Positions 20,499 through 32,706 of a stretch of DNA of 64,000 bases are shown here, one piece after another (the stretch's first letter is position 1; every line of letters begins with the position of its first letter). The stretch comes from Diphasiastrum complanatum. Lineage: Eukaryota; Streptophyta; Lycopodiopsida; Lycopodiales; Lycopodiaceae. The notes under the pieces were generated by a model that was not told the origin of the DNA, searched no databases, and saw nothing but the letters and a program-made list of their open reading frames with translations. The translations under genes and the position numbers were made by a program. The DNA is taken from contig CM055102.1 in assembly GCA_029204225.1 (NCBI GenBank), positions 34,714,585-34,778,584 on the forward strand, written 5' to 3'.

Positions 20499-23400
20499 TC
20501 AAGTAACAGCAAGCCCTGGAGGATCAACTGGAACAGCATCTGGTGTAGTAACAACTGGAGCAACAGCTGATGTAGAGAAATCAACAAGTGCGGCAAGAGC
20601 ACGAGCCTGATCCGCAAGTGACGGTGTATAATAAAAGACATCAATAGGCTCCCATGTGGCCTCCTCAACAGGACGACCATCCCACTGGACTAGGAACTGA
20701 ATCTGTCGGCGGCGTCGACTATGATGCAAACGCACCTGAAGGATAGCAGGTAATAAAGGAAAGATATCCGGTGCAATAGGAAACTCAGCATCACGAGGAG
20801 CATCATTCTCAATAGCAGCACGTAATAAACTGACATGGAATATATCACAGGCACGTGTGGAAGCAAGAATCTGAAGAAGTTATGTAACTGGACTAAGAAC
20901 CTCCAATATACAATAAGGCCCATAACAACGTGGTGCAAGCTTCTCAGTAGAAGCATGGCCCTAAATAAAAAGATGACGTGCAAACCGTAGGCGTAGATAT
21001 ACCATATCACCAACATGAAACTCAACATGACGTCGATGACGATCAACTGAAGCCTGATAACGCTGCTGGACCTGCTGCAAATGGGAACTGGCCTGGAGAA
21101 TAAGCTCGCGAGCGCCTGATAGAAATGAAAACAGTGTCACAGGTGTATCCTCGGGAGGAAGAGGATTACCAGGTAAAAGAGGTGCATAACCATGAGATAA
21201 TAAAAATGGTGCAACGCCGATGCTGGTACTAACAGAGCTGTTATAGCTATACTCTGCCAAACATAAGTGCTGATCCCAATCCTTCCCTGAAGGAGTAACA
21301 AAATGGCGCAAATAATCCTCAAGGATCCTGTTAAGGACCTCAGACTGCCCATCAGAAGTAGAATGATAAGCAGACCCCATAAAAAGCTGTACATCCAATA
21401 TACGCATAAGCTCTGTCCAGAACAATGATGTAAACTTACTATCCCGATCAGAAAGGATAGTACGAGGAAACCCATGTAGGCGAAATATCTCTGAAAGGAA
21501 CAAGCGTGCACACTGCTCTGCTGTGATAGTACTGCGGACGGGTATGAAATGTGCCTGTTTCGAGAACCTGTCAACTACCACCATACATGAATCGTGACCA
21601 CGACGGGTGCGGGGAAGGCCAATGATGAAGTCCATAGAAATATCAGTCCACTAGCGGTGAGGAATAGGCCAACTCTGAAGCAAACCAACGGACTTAGCAC
21701 GGGAGTACTTATTACGTAAGCAGAAAGGACAGGTACGAATAAGTACAACAAGCTCTTTCGTAAGGGATGGTCAATAGAAATGATCCTTAAGACGAGCATA
21801 AGACTTCTGAAAACCAAAATGACCCCCAACTGGGGACGAATGAGCATCCGACAACAACTGAGAATGGATACCCAAAGAACTAGGAATACAAAGAGAACCA
21901 TAATGATAAAGACGGTGGTTAACAATGGAATAAGCCTGATGAGGTGAAGACGACATAGGTGGAGCAGAACTATAAACATCACGAAAATCAGAACATGTAA
22001 GATAAGCAGATGGAAGATCATCAAACCAGGAAGGGATCGTGGCAACAAGGGTATTCAATAAAGCAGGAAGTCTAGACAATGCGTCAGCAGCAGTGTTAGC
22101 ACGACCAGGACGATACAAAATAGAAAAATCAAAAGATTGTAAAAATTGCAACCAACGAAACTGACGATCACTAAGATCACGCTGGGAGTCAGCCAATGGT
22201 ATGAAATATTAAAATGTTTAACAAGTTACTCTTTTCTGGAATCATAATCAATATTGTATTTCAACAATTAATTTCAATGTGATTGTTTTGTAGGTGCGCG
22301 AGCCAGAAATATGTGAACAAGATCAAGAGACTGTTTTGATGAAGTTTTTTAATGTCAAGACGATAAATGAGCTTTATAAAAATCTTGGCAACTACTATTT
22401 ATCAATCAAGGACTGATGATCAGTAACGATATCAAAAGGAACACGGTACAGGTAATGGCGCCACTTCTTAAGAGCATAGATAATGGCAAGAACCTCTTTC
22501 TCATGGACAGAATAACGTTGCTCATAAGAGCGTAAACGACGCGACTCATAAGCAATAATACACTGAGACTGACGAAGCAAGGCACCCAAACCAACATTAC
22601 TAGCATCGGTCTCAACAATAAATTTCTGATCAAACTGTGGTAAACACAGGACAGAGGCCTCCACAACAGCACGACGAAGAGTGTCAAAGGCGAACTGACA
22701 ATCAGAAGTCCAAACAAAAGCACTAGCTTCTTCAAAAGGGCATGAAGAGGGGCAGCCACAGTGGCAAAGTGAGGAACAAGACGACGAAGGTGAGTAGCGA
22801 GACCAAGAAACATACGAACATGGTGGACATCTGTGGGAACAGGCCAATCAGCGATTGCCCGAACCTTATGAGGGTCCAAACGAATACGACCATCACAAAT
22901 GAGAAATCCTAAAAACTCAATCTCAACAACATCAAAGGAACACTTAGAAAGTTTAGCAAACAACTGGTGATGAACAAGCAATTGAAAAACAGATGAAAGA
23001 TGTAACACATGCTCATCAAGAGTCTTACTAAAAACAAGAATATCATCAAAATAAACTAAAACACAACGACCAAGGAGAGGACGCATGATGTTATTCATCA
23101 CATTCTGGAACGTAGGTGGACCATTAGTAACACCAAAAGGAAGAGCACGAAACTCATACGAACCAAGATGGGTACGAAACGCAGTCTTGTGTTCGTCCGA
23201 AGGATGCATCCTAATCTGGTGATAGCCGGAACATAAGTCTATCTTAGAGAAAAGATGAGAGGTGCCTAACTGGTCAAAGAGATCATCGATGTGAGGAATA
23301 GGATACTGGTTACGGATGGTCAACTTATTGAGGGCATGATAATCAATGCAGAGGCGTTTGGAACCATCTTTCTTACTGACAAGGAGAACAGGGGCACCAA

Positions 23401-25411
23401 AAGGACTGTGACTAGGAACAATAAGGCCCTGATCTAGTAAAGCAGTAATCTGAACCTCAACCTCATCACGCTCAGACTTAGACATACGGTAAGGAGGCCG
23501 GGAGGGAGGAGCAGAACTAGGACGCAAATCAATATGGTGGTTCACATCACGTAATGGTGGTAGCGTCGTAGGTTCTGAAAAGACAAATGCATACTGATGA
23601 AATAAGTTTGAGATCACCTGAGGAACAGCTGCTGGAGGAGAGGTAGTCACTGGAGAATCTGCTGCAGCACGCTGAACACATAATAAAGCTGCACAATGAG
23701 CCTTAGGTAGGCTGCGGATAAACTGCTTCCCGCTGATCAGTTGGAAATCTGCCTGAGAATCAATACCAGCAAGTGAGTGGGTCACTGCATCATGAACAAA
23801 AGTCAATGTCTGCTGAGCCAGGTCCAAAGTAACCGCTCCCAATGAAGCAAACCAATCAGCACCAAGGATAAGGTCATAGCGCTCCAGAGGAATGATATAA
23901 AGATCTGCCTGTCCAGAAAAATCACCAATGCGGTAGGATAATCCCTGAAACATCTGAGAACTAAGAAATGAGTGAGAACTGGCAACCTCGACTGTGAGAG
24001 GCTGTGGAGCAGGAATAGGTGAAGCGCGTATCCGACTGAGAACATAACTGCTGATAAAGGAATGAGTGCTGTCGGTATCAACTAAAGCAATATACTCACG
24101 ACCAGTAATGCGCACACGTAGCCGACTGGAGCGAGGACTGGGGCACCCTGTCCAGGTAGCATAAGCAAGCTGAGCATGGCAAGTAGCAGGAAGTAAATCA
24201 GTAGAAGGCTCAGGAGATAGATCAGGCTCATCAGATATATGAATGTAGATATCGAACTCATCTGGGGTAGTGCCCTCATGGTAGAAAACAGCAGTAGAAG
24301 TAGGCAGGGGCTGGCGGCACTCACGGGCAATGTGGTCAAAACTCTTACAACGAAAGCAAAGACGCTTCTGCTGAATGTCAGCGAACTCTACAGACGTGTA
24401 ACGTCGGACAAAAGCAGGACGAGGAGGCGGAGGGCGAGGAGCGGGAGAAGTAAGAGAAGAGGTCGGGACGACAGTGGATGGGGCAGATGGGGCCGGAGAT
24501 GGTAGAGGTGAAAGAGATGGACGGGGTCGGGAAAAGCGAAAGGGAGGAAGATCAAGGTACTTATGCTGTAAAGTACTAGCAAGGGACATGGCCTCAACAA
24601 GTGTGGGTGGACGGAAAGAAGAGACATCGTATTGTAGAGCACCACGAAGTCCAGCAATGTAGCGAGAAATAAGCTCGGTGGGCTGAAGATCTGTAAAGAG
24701 GTAGGAAAGGTCCATAAACTGATCTGTATAGGAAGAAAGATCACCAGTCTGAGTAAGACTACGGAATATATCACGCTGGCGGCTCAGCCACTGAGGGTCA
24801 ATCATAGCATGACGAAGATCACGACGAAAGGTAGGCCATAACTGGAGACCGTCCCGATCAGGGTCAAGTCGGTAGACCCGCCACCAAGTGGCAGCACGTC
24901 CATCTAAATGTAAGGCGGCTAACTGGATCTTCTGAGGATCAGTCTTAGGGTAAATCTGAAAATAAGTATCAAGCTTTGCAAACCAATTCTCTAACAAGTT
25001 CCCGTCAAAGGAACCATAATAGGTGGCAAGCTGTACCCGATCACGAAAATCTCGAGCAAAATGTGGCTCAAGAGCTAGATGTCGTGGAAAATGTGACTCA
25101 GGAGCTGTAGGACGTGGAAAACCTGGTGGTGGGTTAGGTGGAAAATGAGGCCCACAGCCAAAGGAAGTAGACGAGGATGGAAGTCCAAATGGAGACCCAA
25201 ATGATGAATGAACAGGGGCTTTGCCAGGTCCATGTGGCTGTAAGGAATCAATCTGTGACTGCATAGTGGCAAAGCCGGTCTGTAGAGTGGTAAAACCGGT
25301 CATCATTTGGTCGAAACGACTACTGAGGAGAGTAAGAGAGTCACGCATATCAGCAAACTGTTCATCTAAAGGTCCGGAATGACTCGCAGGTGTAGTGGGT
25401 GAGCTAGCCAT
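20499..25411 (-). pseudogene. element B gag-pol polyprotein, broken
   Basis: The start at 25411 (MASSPTTPASHSGPLDEQFA) gives one 1001-codon frame: gag; a CCHC knuckle CFRCKSFDHIAREC (about residue 350-364); protease ALVDTDSTHSF (DTG changed to DTD) and YDLILGADWF; RT with YFDDILVFSK (about residue 785). A 1-bp deletion near 22726 shifts RNase H (VETDASNVGLGALL). About 210 bp of foreign DNA (22190-22405) interrupts RNase H. Integrase follows (HFGFQKSYARLKDHFY zinc part, MDFIIGLPRTRRGHD, LSDRDSKF, DGQSEVLNRILEDY) with stops at 21771-21773 and 21651-21653. A chromodomain (IQFLVQWDGRPVEEATWEPI) closes it near 20640-20720. The chromodomain targets integration to marked chromatin in this lineage. 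Confidence 0.9.
22190..22405 (+). other. foreign insert in B resembling a 3' splice site plus exon
   Basis: Here B departs from the aligned part of A (which reads DHQSLRYLFSQRDLSD) and five codons are replaced by about 215 bp. The insert is AT-rich, then reads GATTGTTTTGTAG, a good plant splice acceptor, followed at 22294 by a 39-codon open frame VREPEICEQDQETVLMKFFN... ending TGA at 22411-22413. I do not recognise the protein. No target duplication; looks like filler DNA from double-strand-break repair. Confidence 0.6.
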
Positions 25412-26049
25412 GAGGAAGAAAAAGTAAGCGAGAAAGGAAATGTGCTAAACAATTGGACGAATTGAAGGAGAGGTCATAAGTCGTCACAACAGGCACGCCA
25501 ATGAAAAGACACAATAGAACTCGCGATGTAAGATGAAAGGAAAGGACAACTAAGTAAGAAATACCTCGTAACCGCAACCGAAAGTGAGCTGAAAAATAGA
25601 GGCGATATGTCGAGGTACCGGGCAGCCTCCAAAAAAGATGCTAAGGGCCCGACAACGTGGAGTAAACGGTGGGTAAAAGTATGGGAAACAATAATGGACT
25701 ATGGGGCTGGAAAGGGAGCAGCCAAGGAAAGGAAGTGATAACAAAAAGGAGGTATGGGCAGCGAGGAAACAAGGCTGAAAAATCAAAGATCGTCCTTCAA
25801 GGGTAAAAAAAAATTTGCGATAAAGACGGGGAGCAATCCCGATGCGCAATGAAGTTGGGTGGGAGTGGCTTTCTAAGCATCTAGGCGTGTTTGTATTGTC
25901 CGGGGTAGGGTTGCGAACACAGACAGCAGTGTAGGAGGGTGAGCTGAATTTGAGGCGGATGTAGGGCGCCAGCTATGGTGGAGTGTGGGCGTCCAAGAGA
26001 GGTAGTAAACGGCAAAAAAAAAATTGGATCAAAAAGATGGGTTGGTAGG

Positions 26050-26407
26050 TGTAATAGATCCTAACACCACAGTAGGGCAAACACTAACTCATCCACCCAA
26101 CCTTGCCTACTCCGTGATATAGAGTAAGCCCCTCCTAGCCTAGTGTGAGGACTGGTAGCATGCTACTGCCAAGTGTCGGCCACGTGGCACTGACGTGGCC
26201 GACTGCACGTCGGGACCCAACTGGGGGCCCTATCCTGCTGACAGGGTCCCTAGGCTGTGTTAGGCCCGCCATGGCTATGGACCGTGCTGGGGCACACTAC
26301 TCACACTGTCTTGCCCTATTGGTCATGTACACTGGACACGACCCTGACTGTGGTATCTGACCTATCTGTGTTCCCTAGGGTTCGGCACTGGTTACGAGCT
26401 CGTAACA
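26050..26407 (-). repeat. 3' LTR of element C
   Basis: 358 bp, TGTAATAGATCC ... GAGCTCGTAACA on the plus strand. Outer flank GTAGG; inner flank is the polypurine tract complement followed at once by the polyprotein stop codon. Confidence 0.97.
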
Positions 26408-26418
26408 CTCCCTCCCCC

Positions 26419-29400
26419 TTAAGAACCGTCTTGGTCCTCTAAGACAAAGTCTGGAAAAATCTTGCGAAGGACGCTTCCTCTTTCCCAAGTGGCATTCTCA
26501 ACAGGCTAATCATTCCACTTAACCAGATATTCTCTGTATAGAGTTTGACGAGTCTGCGTCTCTCTACTATCAAGAATCTCCTCTGGTTCATGTGGAGGTT
26601 GTTGAGGATCCAATGGGAGAACTAGAACACTGTCCCCTACCAGATTATCTGATCTGGTTAAGGCTTTTCGTAACTGACTTACATGAAAGACTGGAAAAAC
26701 CTTACTGTTGTGTGGGAGTTCTAGTTCATAGGTGACCTCGCCTAGTCTCCTACTGATGGTAAAGGGACCACAATACCTTGGAGACAACTTAGCACACACT
26801 CCTGATTTGAGGGTTTTAGAGTCAACTGGGACTCTCAAGTAGACTTTCTCACCAGTGGAGAACTGCACATCCCGTCTGTGTGGATCTGCATAATGCCTGG
26901 CTCGATCCTGGGATTGTCTAATGCTACGCTTAGCATGTTCTATCATCTGGTTTAGGTCTTCTAAAAAGTTTCTGGCTGCTTCAACTTTTTCTTGTTTAAA
27001 CCCTACAGCTGTGGGTGAGCGTGGCTGAAAACCGTACATCAGCATAAATGGGCTGTATCCCGTAGCTGAATGTTTGGTACTGTTGTAAGCAAACTCTAAT
27101 ATTGAGAGATACTGCTCCCAATTAGTCTGCCTCTTGCTGACGTATGCACGAAGCATATCCTCCAGCACTTGATTTACCCTTTCTGTTTGACCGTCCGTCT
27201 GTGGATGGTCAGTGGTACTCATATTAAGTTTAGTATGGAGATGATGGAATACTGCCTTCCAAAAATTTCCTGTAAACTTACTGTCCCGGTCGCTGACTAT
27301 GCCGGAAGGTAGACCGTACAATTTAAATAGCCCGTCTACAAACAACCTCGCTAACTCTGGAGCTCTAACGGTTGTTTTGGTCGGAATAAAATGAGCCATT
27401 TTGGTCAGACGGTCAACTGTGACCCATATAGCGTCATTACCCTTTTGGGTTTTAGGCAGGCCTACTATAAAATCCATGGAGATACTCTCCCATTTACCAG
27501 CTGGTATTTCTAAGGGATGCAACAACCCTCCTGCCTTTAAACGCTCTGCTTTATTTACTTGACATTTCTGGCAACTGGTTACATACTGGTGGACGTCCTT
27601 TTTCATACTGGGCCAGAAAAATTGCCTACGAAGAAGCTCATAGGTCTTCTGTATGCCTGGGTGTCCCGCGCTAGGATTGTCATGACATTCATATAGGACC
27701 TGCTGCCTATAATCCTCTGAATTGGGGACACATACTCTATCTCTATAGAGCAAGTACTCATCCTGAATGGAATACTGTTTCCATTTGAATCCTTGAGTCA
27801 ACTGACCCTCAACCACTGGGGTTTGCTTGGGTAATACAGGCTCAGAATCCTCAACGTCATCTGACGACGTATACTCGGACTCATCATCATCCTCAACGGA
27901 AGCTGCCGTATTCTTGGATGAACTGGCACCAGCCCCGGGAACTGGTTCTGGAGTCTGTAACTGTCTGCTCTGGACTGAGTTCCAGATAATAGAGAAGAAT
28001 GCATCATGCTGGCATTTCCCTCTCAAGGACTCGAGTAACTCATTACGAATCTGAGTAAAACTCAGCTCGTTTATCATAGGCATTCTGCTAAGGGCATCTG
28101 CTACTGTATTGAATTTTCCACGCCTATATCTGATAGACATGTCAAACTCTTGCATCAACTCTGCCCAACGAGCTTTCCGACCTCTAAGCTCAGGTTGATT
28201 GCAAAGGTATTTGAGACTCTCATGGTCTGTCAGGACCTCAAAGTTGGCACCATACAAATAATGCCTCCAAGTCTTAAGGGCATGGACTATAGAAAAGAGT
28301 TCCTTTTCATAGGCACTATACCTAGTCTGTGCTGGCTCGAGTTTTTTACTCTCGAACGCAACTGGTCGTCCACCCTGAGTTAGCACAGCACCTACTGCAA
28401 AGTCGCTAGCATCTGTTTCGACCACAAATGGCTGATTGGGGTCGACGACTTTTAAAACTGGTGCTGTAGCTAAGGCTGTTTTGAGAGCATCAAAGCTCTC
28501 CTGTTGTGCGGACTCCCAAATGAACTCCTTTCCCTTCCCCTTAAGAAGATTTGTCATAGGGACTGCTATTTGAGCATATTCCTTGACAAATCGTCTGTAA
28601 TATCCCGCCAGACCAAGAAAGATTTGAAGTTCCAACATATTCTGAGGTCTCAGCCAACTGAGTATGGCTTTAACCTTATTTGGGTCCATCTTAATCCCAT
28701 CTGAAGAGATAATGTGACCCAAATATGCTACTTCTTCAACGAAGAATTCACACTTGGATTGTTTAGCATAAAGCTTATGCTTTCTGAGCAGTCGAAACAC
28801 CTTTCTGAGGTGTTTTAGATGCTCCTTCCTCGTTTTGCTGTAGACGAGGATGTCATCTAAAAATACGACTACAAACTTACCCAAGTATGGTCTGAGGACA
28901 CTGTTCATCAAGGTCATAAAGGTAGCTGGAGCATTTGTGAGCCCAAATGGCATCACCTTAAACTCATAATGACCGTGACGAGTCCTAAAAGCTGTTTTCG
29001 AGACATCTTCCGATTTTATACGGACTTGATGATATCCCGATCTAAGGTCTATTTTGCTGAAAAACTTAGCCCCGTCGAGTTGATCAAACAACTCGTCTGC
29101 CCGAGGCATAGGGTATTTATTCTTAGTTGTGACTTTATTGAGGGCTCTGTAATCTACGCAAAGACGCATAGACCCCTCCTTCTTTTTCACCAATAGGACT
29201 GGTGAGGCCCATGGTGAACTACTGGTCTGAATTTGGCCTTTCCCAAGATAGTCTGTTAACTGCCTAGTTATTTCTTCATCCTCTGTTCGGCTGACCCGAT
29301 ACGGAGGTTAAGAAACAGGTGCTGTACCTGGTACTAGCTTTATTACATGATCTACCTCTCTGCTAGGTGGTAAACCATGTGGCAAATCTTCAGGAAAAAC

Positions 29401-31197
29401 ATCTTTAAATTTAGACAATAAAGTTTCTAATTTACTGATTTTCTGCTGAATAGAACTGGAAATAGAAACTTCAGGAATAAACTGAAAGTCACATAAGAAT
29501 ACCTGATGGTCTTCGTCTCCGATTAGCTGACAGAGCTCTGAACTGCAGACCATAGGGCTGTTGGAAACATCATGCTCCCCATGCAACTGGATCTCTCGGC
29601 CTTTATGCTGAAAGCTGAGGGTGTTCTCCTGATAGTTTCTGTGGAGGGAAGGTCCTAAACTGTAGAGCCAATCTCTCCCGAGAACAATGTCTGTTCGATC
29701 CAGGTGCATTATCTGAAAGTTTATTTCATCTTGGTACCCCTGAATACCAAGATTTAACTTATTTACCATATTTTCCCATATTTTTTTATCTTCACCCTTA
29801 GCTAATGAAACTATGTACCTATGCTGACTAGGTACCTCTGGTAGTTTAAGCTTTTTAACCAGGGTGTGGTTGATGAAATTATGGGTTGCCCCATCATCAA
29901 CCATGACTCTTACTGACTGGTTACCAACTTTCCCATGCATACGTACTAGGTCATGCGGCCCAAAGCTTAAGGGTCTCGCTAGCATTGCAGAGGTCAGCTG
30001 GCAACAGTGTTCATGATCTTCATGATACACTTTGATCTCGGAAGCTGCCGAGTCACTGGGGAAACATACAGTCTGAACAAGATGAACTTGTTTTTTATCT
30101 TTTTTAGTGAAAGGCCCCTTGGGACACTGTCTGACTGTGTGTCCCTTGCCCATACACACAAAGCACAAACGTTCTTGTTTGGCTTTCTCAAAATCATCTG
30201 GTTTTAAGGGCTGTATGAGTGAAGGGCGTTTCTGAGGAGCTTCACCTTTAAATTTATCTTCTTTCTTTCTTTTTAAAAATTTCTTTTTAAATTGAAAGTC
30301 TTTCTGAGGAAGCTGCTCAGAAAGTGGTTGCTGTCTCGCTCTCTTCCTACCCACTGAATCATCATAGATTTGAGCATATCTGAGAGCTTGCTCAAGGGTA
30401 GTAGGCGAGTTTCTCTGGACCTCTACTTTATATTCATCTTTGAGGCCACGGACAAATCCCCTGATTTTCTGATAGTCATCCATATTTTTAATCTTTAAAA
30501 TTGCTTCTCGATACTGCGAGATATATTGGATGAGGGATTTATCCATTACTGTTCTTTCCCAGGCTTCCCAGGCTCTATCCAGTTCATTTTCTGGTAGAAA
30601 TTCTCTTAGGAAAGCTTCTTCAAAAGCTTTCCATGACCGGGGAGTCTGCCCAGTCTCCTGGAGATTTAACCACCACTTATAGGCCATAGGCCCTAAGGAA
30701 AGACTGGCCTCAATTGCTTGCAAATGGTCAGGGGTCTGTTTAAGAGCATGAATGTTCTTCCATTTGCTGAGGAAGGTTTGTAGAATATCTGCATTTCTAT
30801 CCTTCTCTTCCCCATTAAAAGTAGGAGGCTTTAAATCTTTAAAAACACTGGGGTGAGACCGTAAAGTCTCACCCGAAACTGATGGAAGTGGAGAAGGGGA
30901 TAACTGAGAAGTGGAGGGAAGGCTTCCTTTCGCGGAGCTCAAAATCAAGTTTTTGAGTTCAGCGAACGAGTCGTCCACACTGGACTTGAAATTGGCTAAT
31001 GCCAGCTTCAGTTCATCCACTTCTGTTACCAATTGGAGGAACTGCTCCTTGGTAACCAGTTCGTCGAGTTCTTCGGCGAACTGTTCCTGTTCTTCTACTT
31101 CGATGGGTTCCTTCCCTTTTCTATAAGCCAAGGCTTCTGTTTCAAGTTCGTCGAAGCCTCTCTCCGGGGGTTGATCAGGTCCCTGAGGAGTGGTCAT
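26419..31197 (-). pseudogene. element C gag-pol polyprotein, nearly intact
   Basis: One continuous frame of about 1592 codons from MTTPQGPDQPPERGFDELET, broken only by TAA at 29308-29310 (between protease and RT, where the family reads xPPYRVSR) and TAG at 26506-26508 (in the chromodomain, VKWND-stop-PVENATWE). Order: coiled-coil gag; CCHC knuckle CFVCMGKGHTVRQC (about residue 345); protease VMVDDGATHNF (about 424) and [21 protein letters not shown] (about 780); RNase [15 protein letters not shown] (about 928); integrase [14 protein letters not shown] zinc part, [18 protein letters not shown] and [12 protein letters not shown] segment [11 protein letters not shown]; chromodomain. All catalytic residues I can check are present except that protease has DDGA for the usual DTG/DSG. 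Confidence 0.93.
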
Positions 31198-31968
31198 CTT
31201 CGGAACTGAAAGAGAGCTACCTTAACTTCTGAAGGAAAAAAAGTCTAAAAGACTAATTTACAACTGTACAAGGGAAAGGAAACTTAGCTCTTTCTGAGAA
31301 CTGTACTTCCACAGAGAGAATACAGAAAAGCCCTTCTCAGCTTCTTTCTCAATCTGATTTGAGGTTGGAAAATGTGCAACAAGATCTGAAACTTTTGCTA
31401 TCCCCCCTCGCTGGTCTGACAGCATCTCAATTTGTCCACATTTAGACTCAAAAATCCGCTTGAATCTCTGATTTGACCTCAACTGGTAGGTCGCTGGTCT
31501 GTGACAAGCAAGTCTGAAGCTCAGACTTCTAGAAAACACTTGAAATGCAAGGATAAATTCTAAAATTTATCCCCTACTGTCCAGCGCTGGACCTGCTGTA
31601 GAAATCCGCTTCAAATCTTGCTCAATTTCTCACTGATTTCCACTCAAAACTCAAGGAAGGAGGCTGCTCTGACAGCGCTGGTCTGCATCAAACTTCCTGA
31701 CTTGAAAACGCTCCAAAATCCAGAATTTCCACTCCAAAATCGAAGTTTAAACCCTGATTGGCAGCGCTGGACCTGGCCTAGAAAGCTGATCCAAATTTTA
31801 CTGTAAAAACAAGTAATCCTACGGAGATTTCCACCATAGATAGCTGGTTCTCCAGCGCTGACCTTGCTCTATCTATCTTTGCATATTAACCATAGTTGCT
31901 ATGCACTCTGATGGATTTCTCCCCTGCTGAAACTGAGCTCCCATAGAAGGAGATGGCTCTGATACCAG
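31198..31968 (-). other. untranslated leader of element C with tRNA-iMet primer site
   Basis: Between the 5' LTR and the gag start. GCTCTGATACCA (31956-31967) is the exact complement of the 12-nt primer site for plant initiator tRNA-Met. The leader repeats the phrase CAGCGCTGGAC several times (about 31580, 31673, 31760, 31852), a possible packaging or structural repeat. Confidence 0.8.
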
Positions 31969-32326
31969 TGTAATAGATCCTAACACCACAGTAGGGCAAA
32001 CACTAACTCATCCACCCAACCTTGCCTACTCCCTGATATAGAGTAAGCCCCTCCTAGCCCAGTGTGAGGACTGGTAGCATGCCACTACCAAGTGTCGGCC
32101 ACGTGGCACTGACGTGGCCGACTGCACGTCGGGACCCAACTGGGGGCCCTATCCTGCTGACAGGGTCCCTAGGCTGTGTTAGGCCCGCCATGGCTATGGA
32201 CCGTGCTGGGGCACACTACTCACACTGTCTTGCCCTGTTGGTCATGTACACTGGACACGACCCTGACTGTGGTATCTGACCTATCTGTGTTCCCTAGGGT
32301 TCGGCACTGGTTACGAGCTCGTAACA
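31969..32326 (-). repeat. 5' LTR of element C
   Basis: Same 358 bp as the 3' LTR with about five base differences (four transitions, one transversion). It is followed on the plus strand by the second GTAGG and preceded by the primer-site complement. Confidence 0.97.
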
Positions 32327-32706
32327 GTAGGGCGCTAGGAGTGGCTGATGGAAGGTGGCGAATAGGGGCAGCAAAAAGCGGAAATTTTCAGCAAAGGAAG
32401 GAGCAGTAGGGCGCTGGTCAGCAAGCATGAGGGCGCCCAATAGGGCAGCAAATAGGAGGCAGTAGGGCGCCCAAAATAGGGGAGGAAAAAGGCTGAAAAT
32501 GCAGCAGTAGGCAGCCAGCAAGAGGGCGCTAGAAATGGGCAGCAAGTGGGCGCCTATCCTCCTCCGATCCGTCGTGAAAATCTGCAAGACAAGTGTATGT
32601 TGAAGATCCGGCTGAAAAATGGTGAAGATCCAAGCTGAAGATGGGCGCCCTCCTGTGAGAGAAAAATCTGCTCAATGGAGATGCTCAGGAAAGTGTTCTG
32701 ATACCA
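32327..32706 (-). other. leader of element B with primer site
   Basis: This is the remaining B leader outside C. It contains about five irregular copies of GCAGTAGGGCGC(C/T) and ends at the primer-site complement next to the 5' LTR. The insertion target GTAGG of C is part of this repeat. Confidence 0.7.

Larger units (their letters stand above)
26050..32326 (-). mobile_element. complete LTR retrotransposon C (Ty3/gypsy chromovirus), nested in B
   Basis: 6277 bp with 358-bp LTRs at 26050-26407 and 31969-32326 that begin and end TG...CA and differ at about five positions (98.6% identical). Target duplication GTAGG is at 26045-26049 and 32327-32331. The primer-site complement GCTCTGATACCA is at 31956-31967, one base from the 5' LTR, and the purine tract (complement of CTCCCTCCCCCTT) abuts the 3' LTR. 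The single gag-pol frame runs 31197-26419. It inserted in the leader of B and is the youngest event by position. Two nonsense codons are the only clear defects. Confidence 0.97.

Noticed and set aside
24239-24662. Arg/Gly-rich plus-strand frames
   Set aside because: Antisense to the Pro/Ser-rich gag region of element B.
26145-26442. short frames repeated at 26145 and 32064
   Set aside because: They lie in the two LTRs of element C; the repetition reflects the LTR pair, not duplicated genes.
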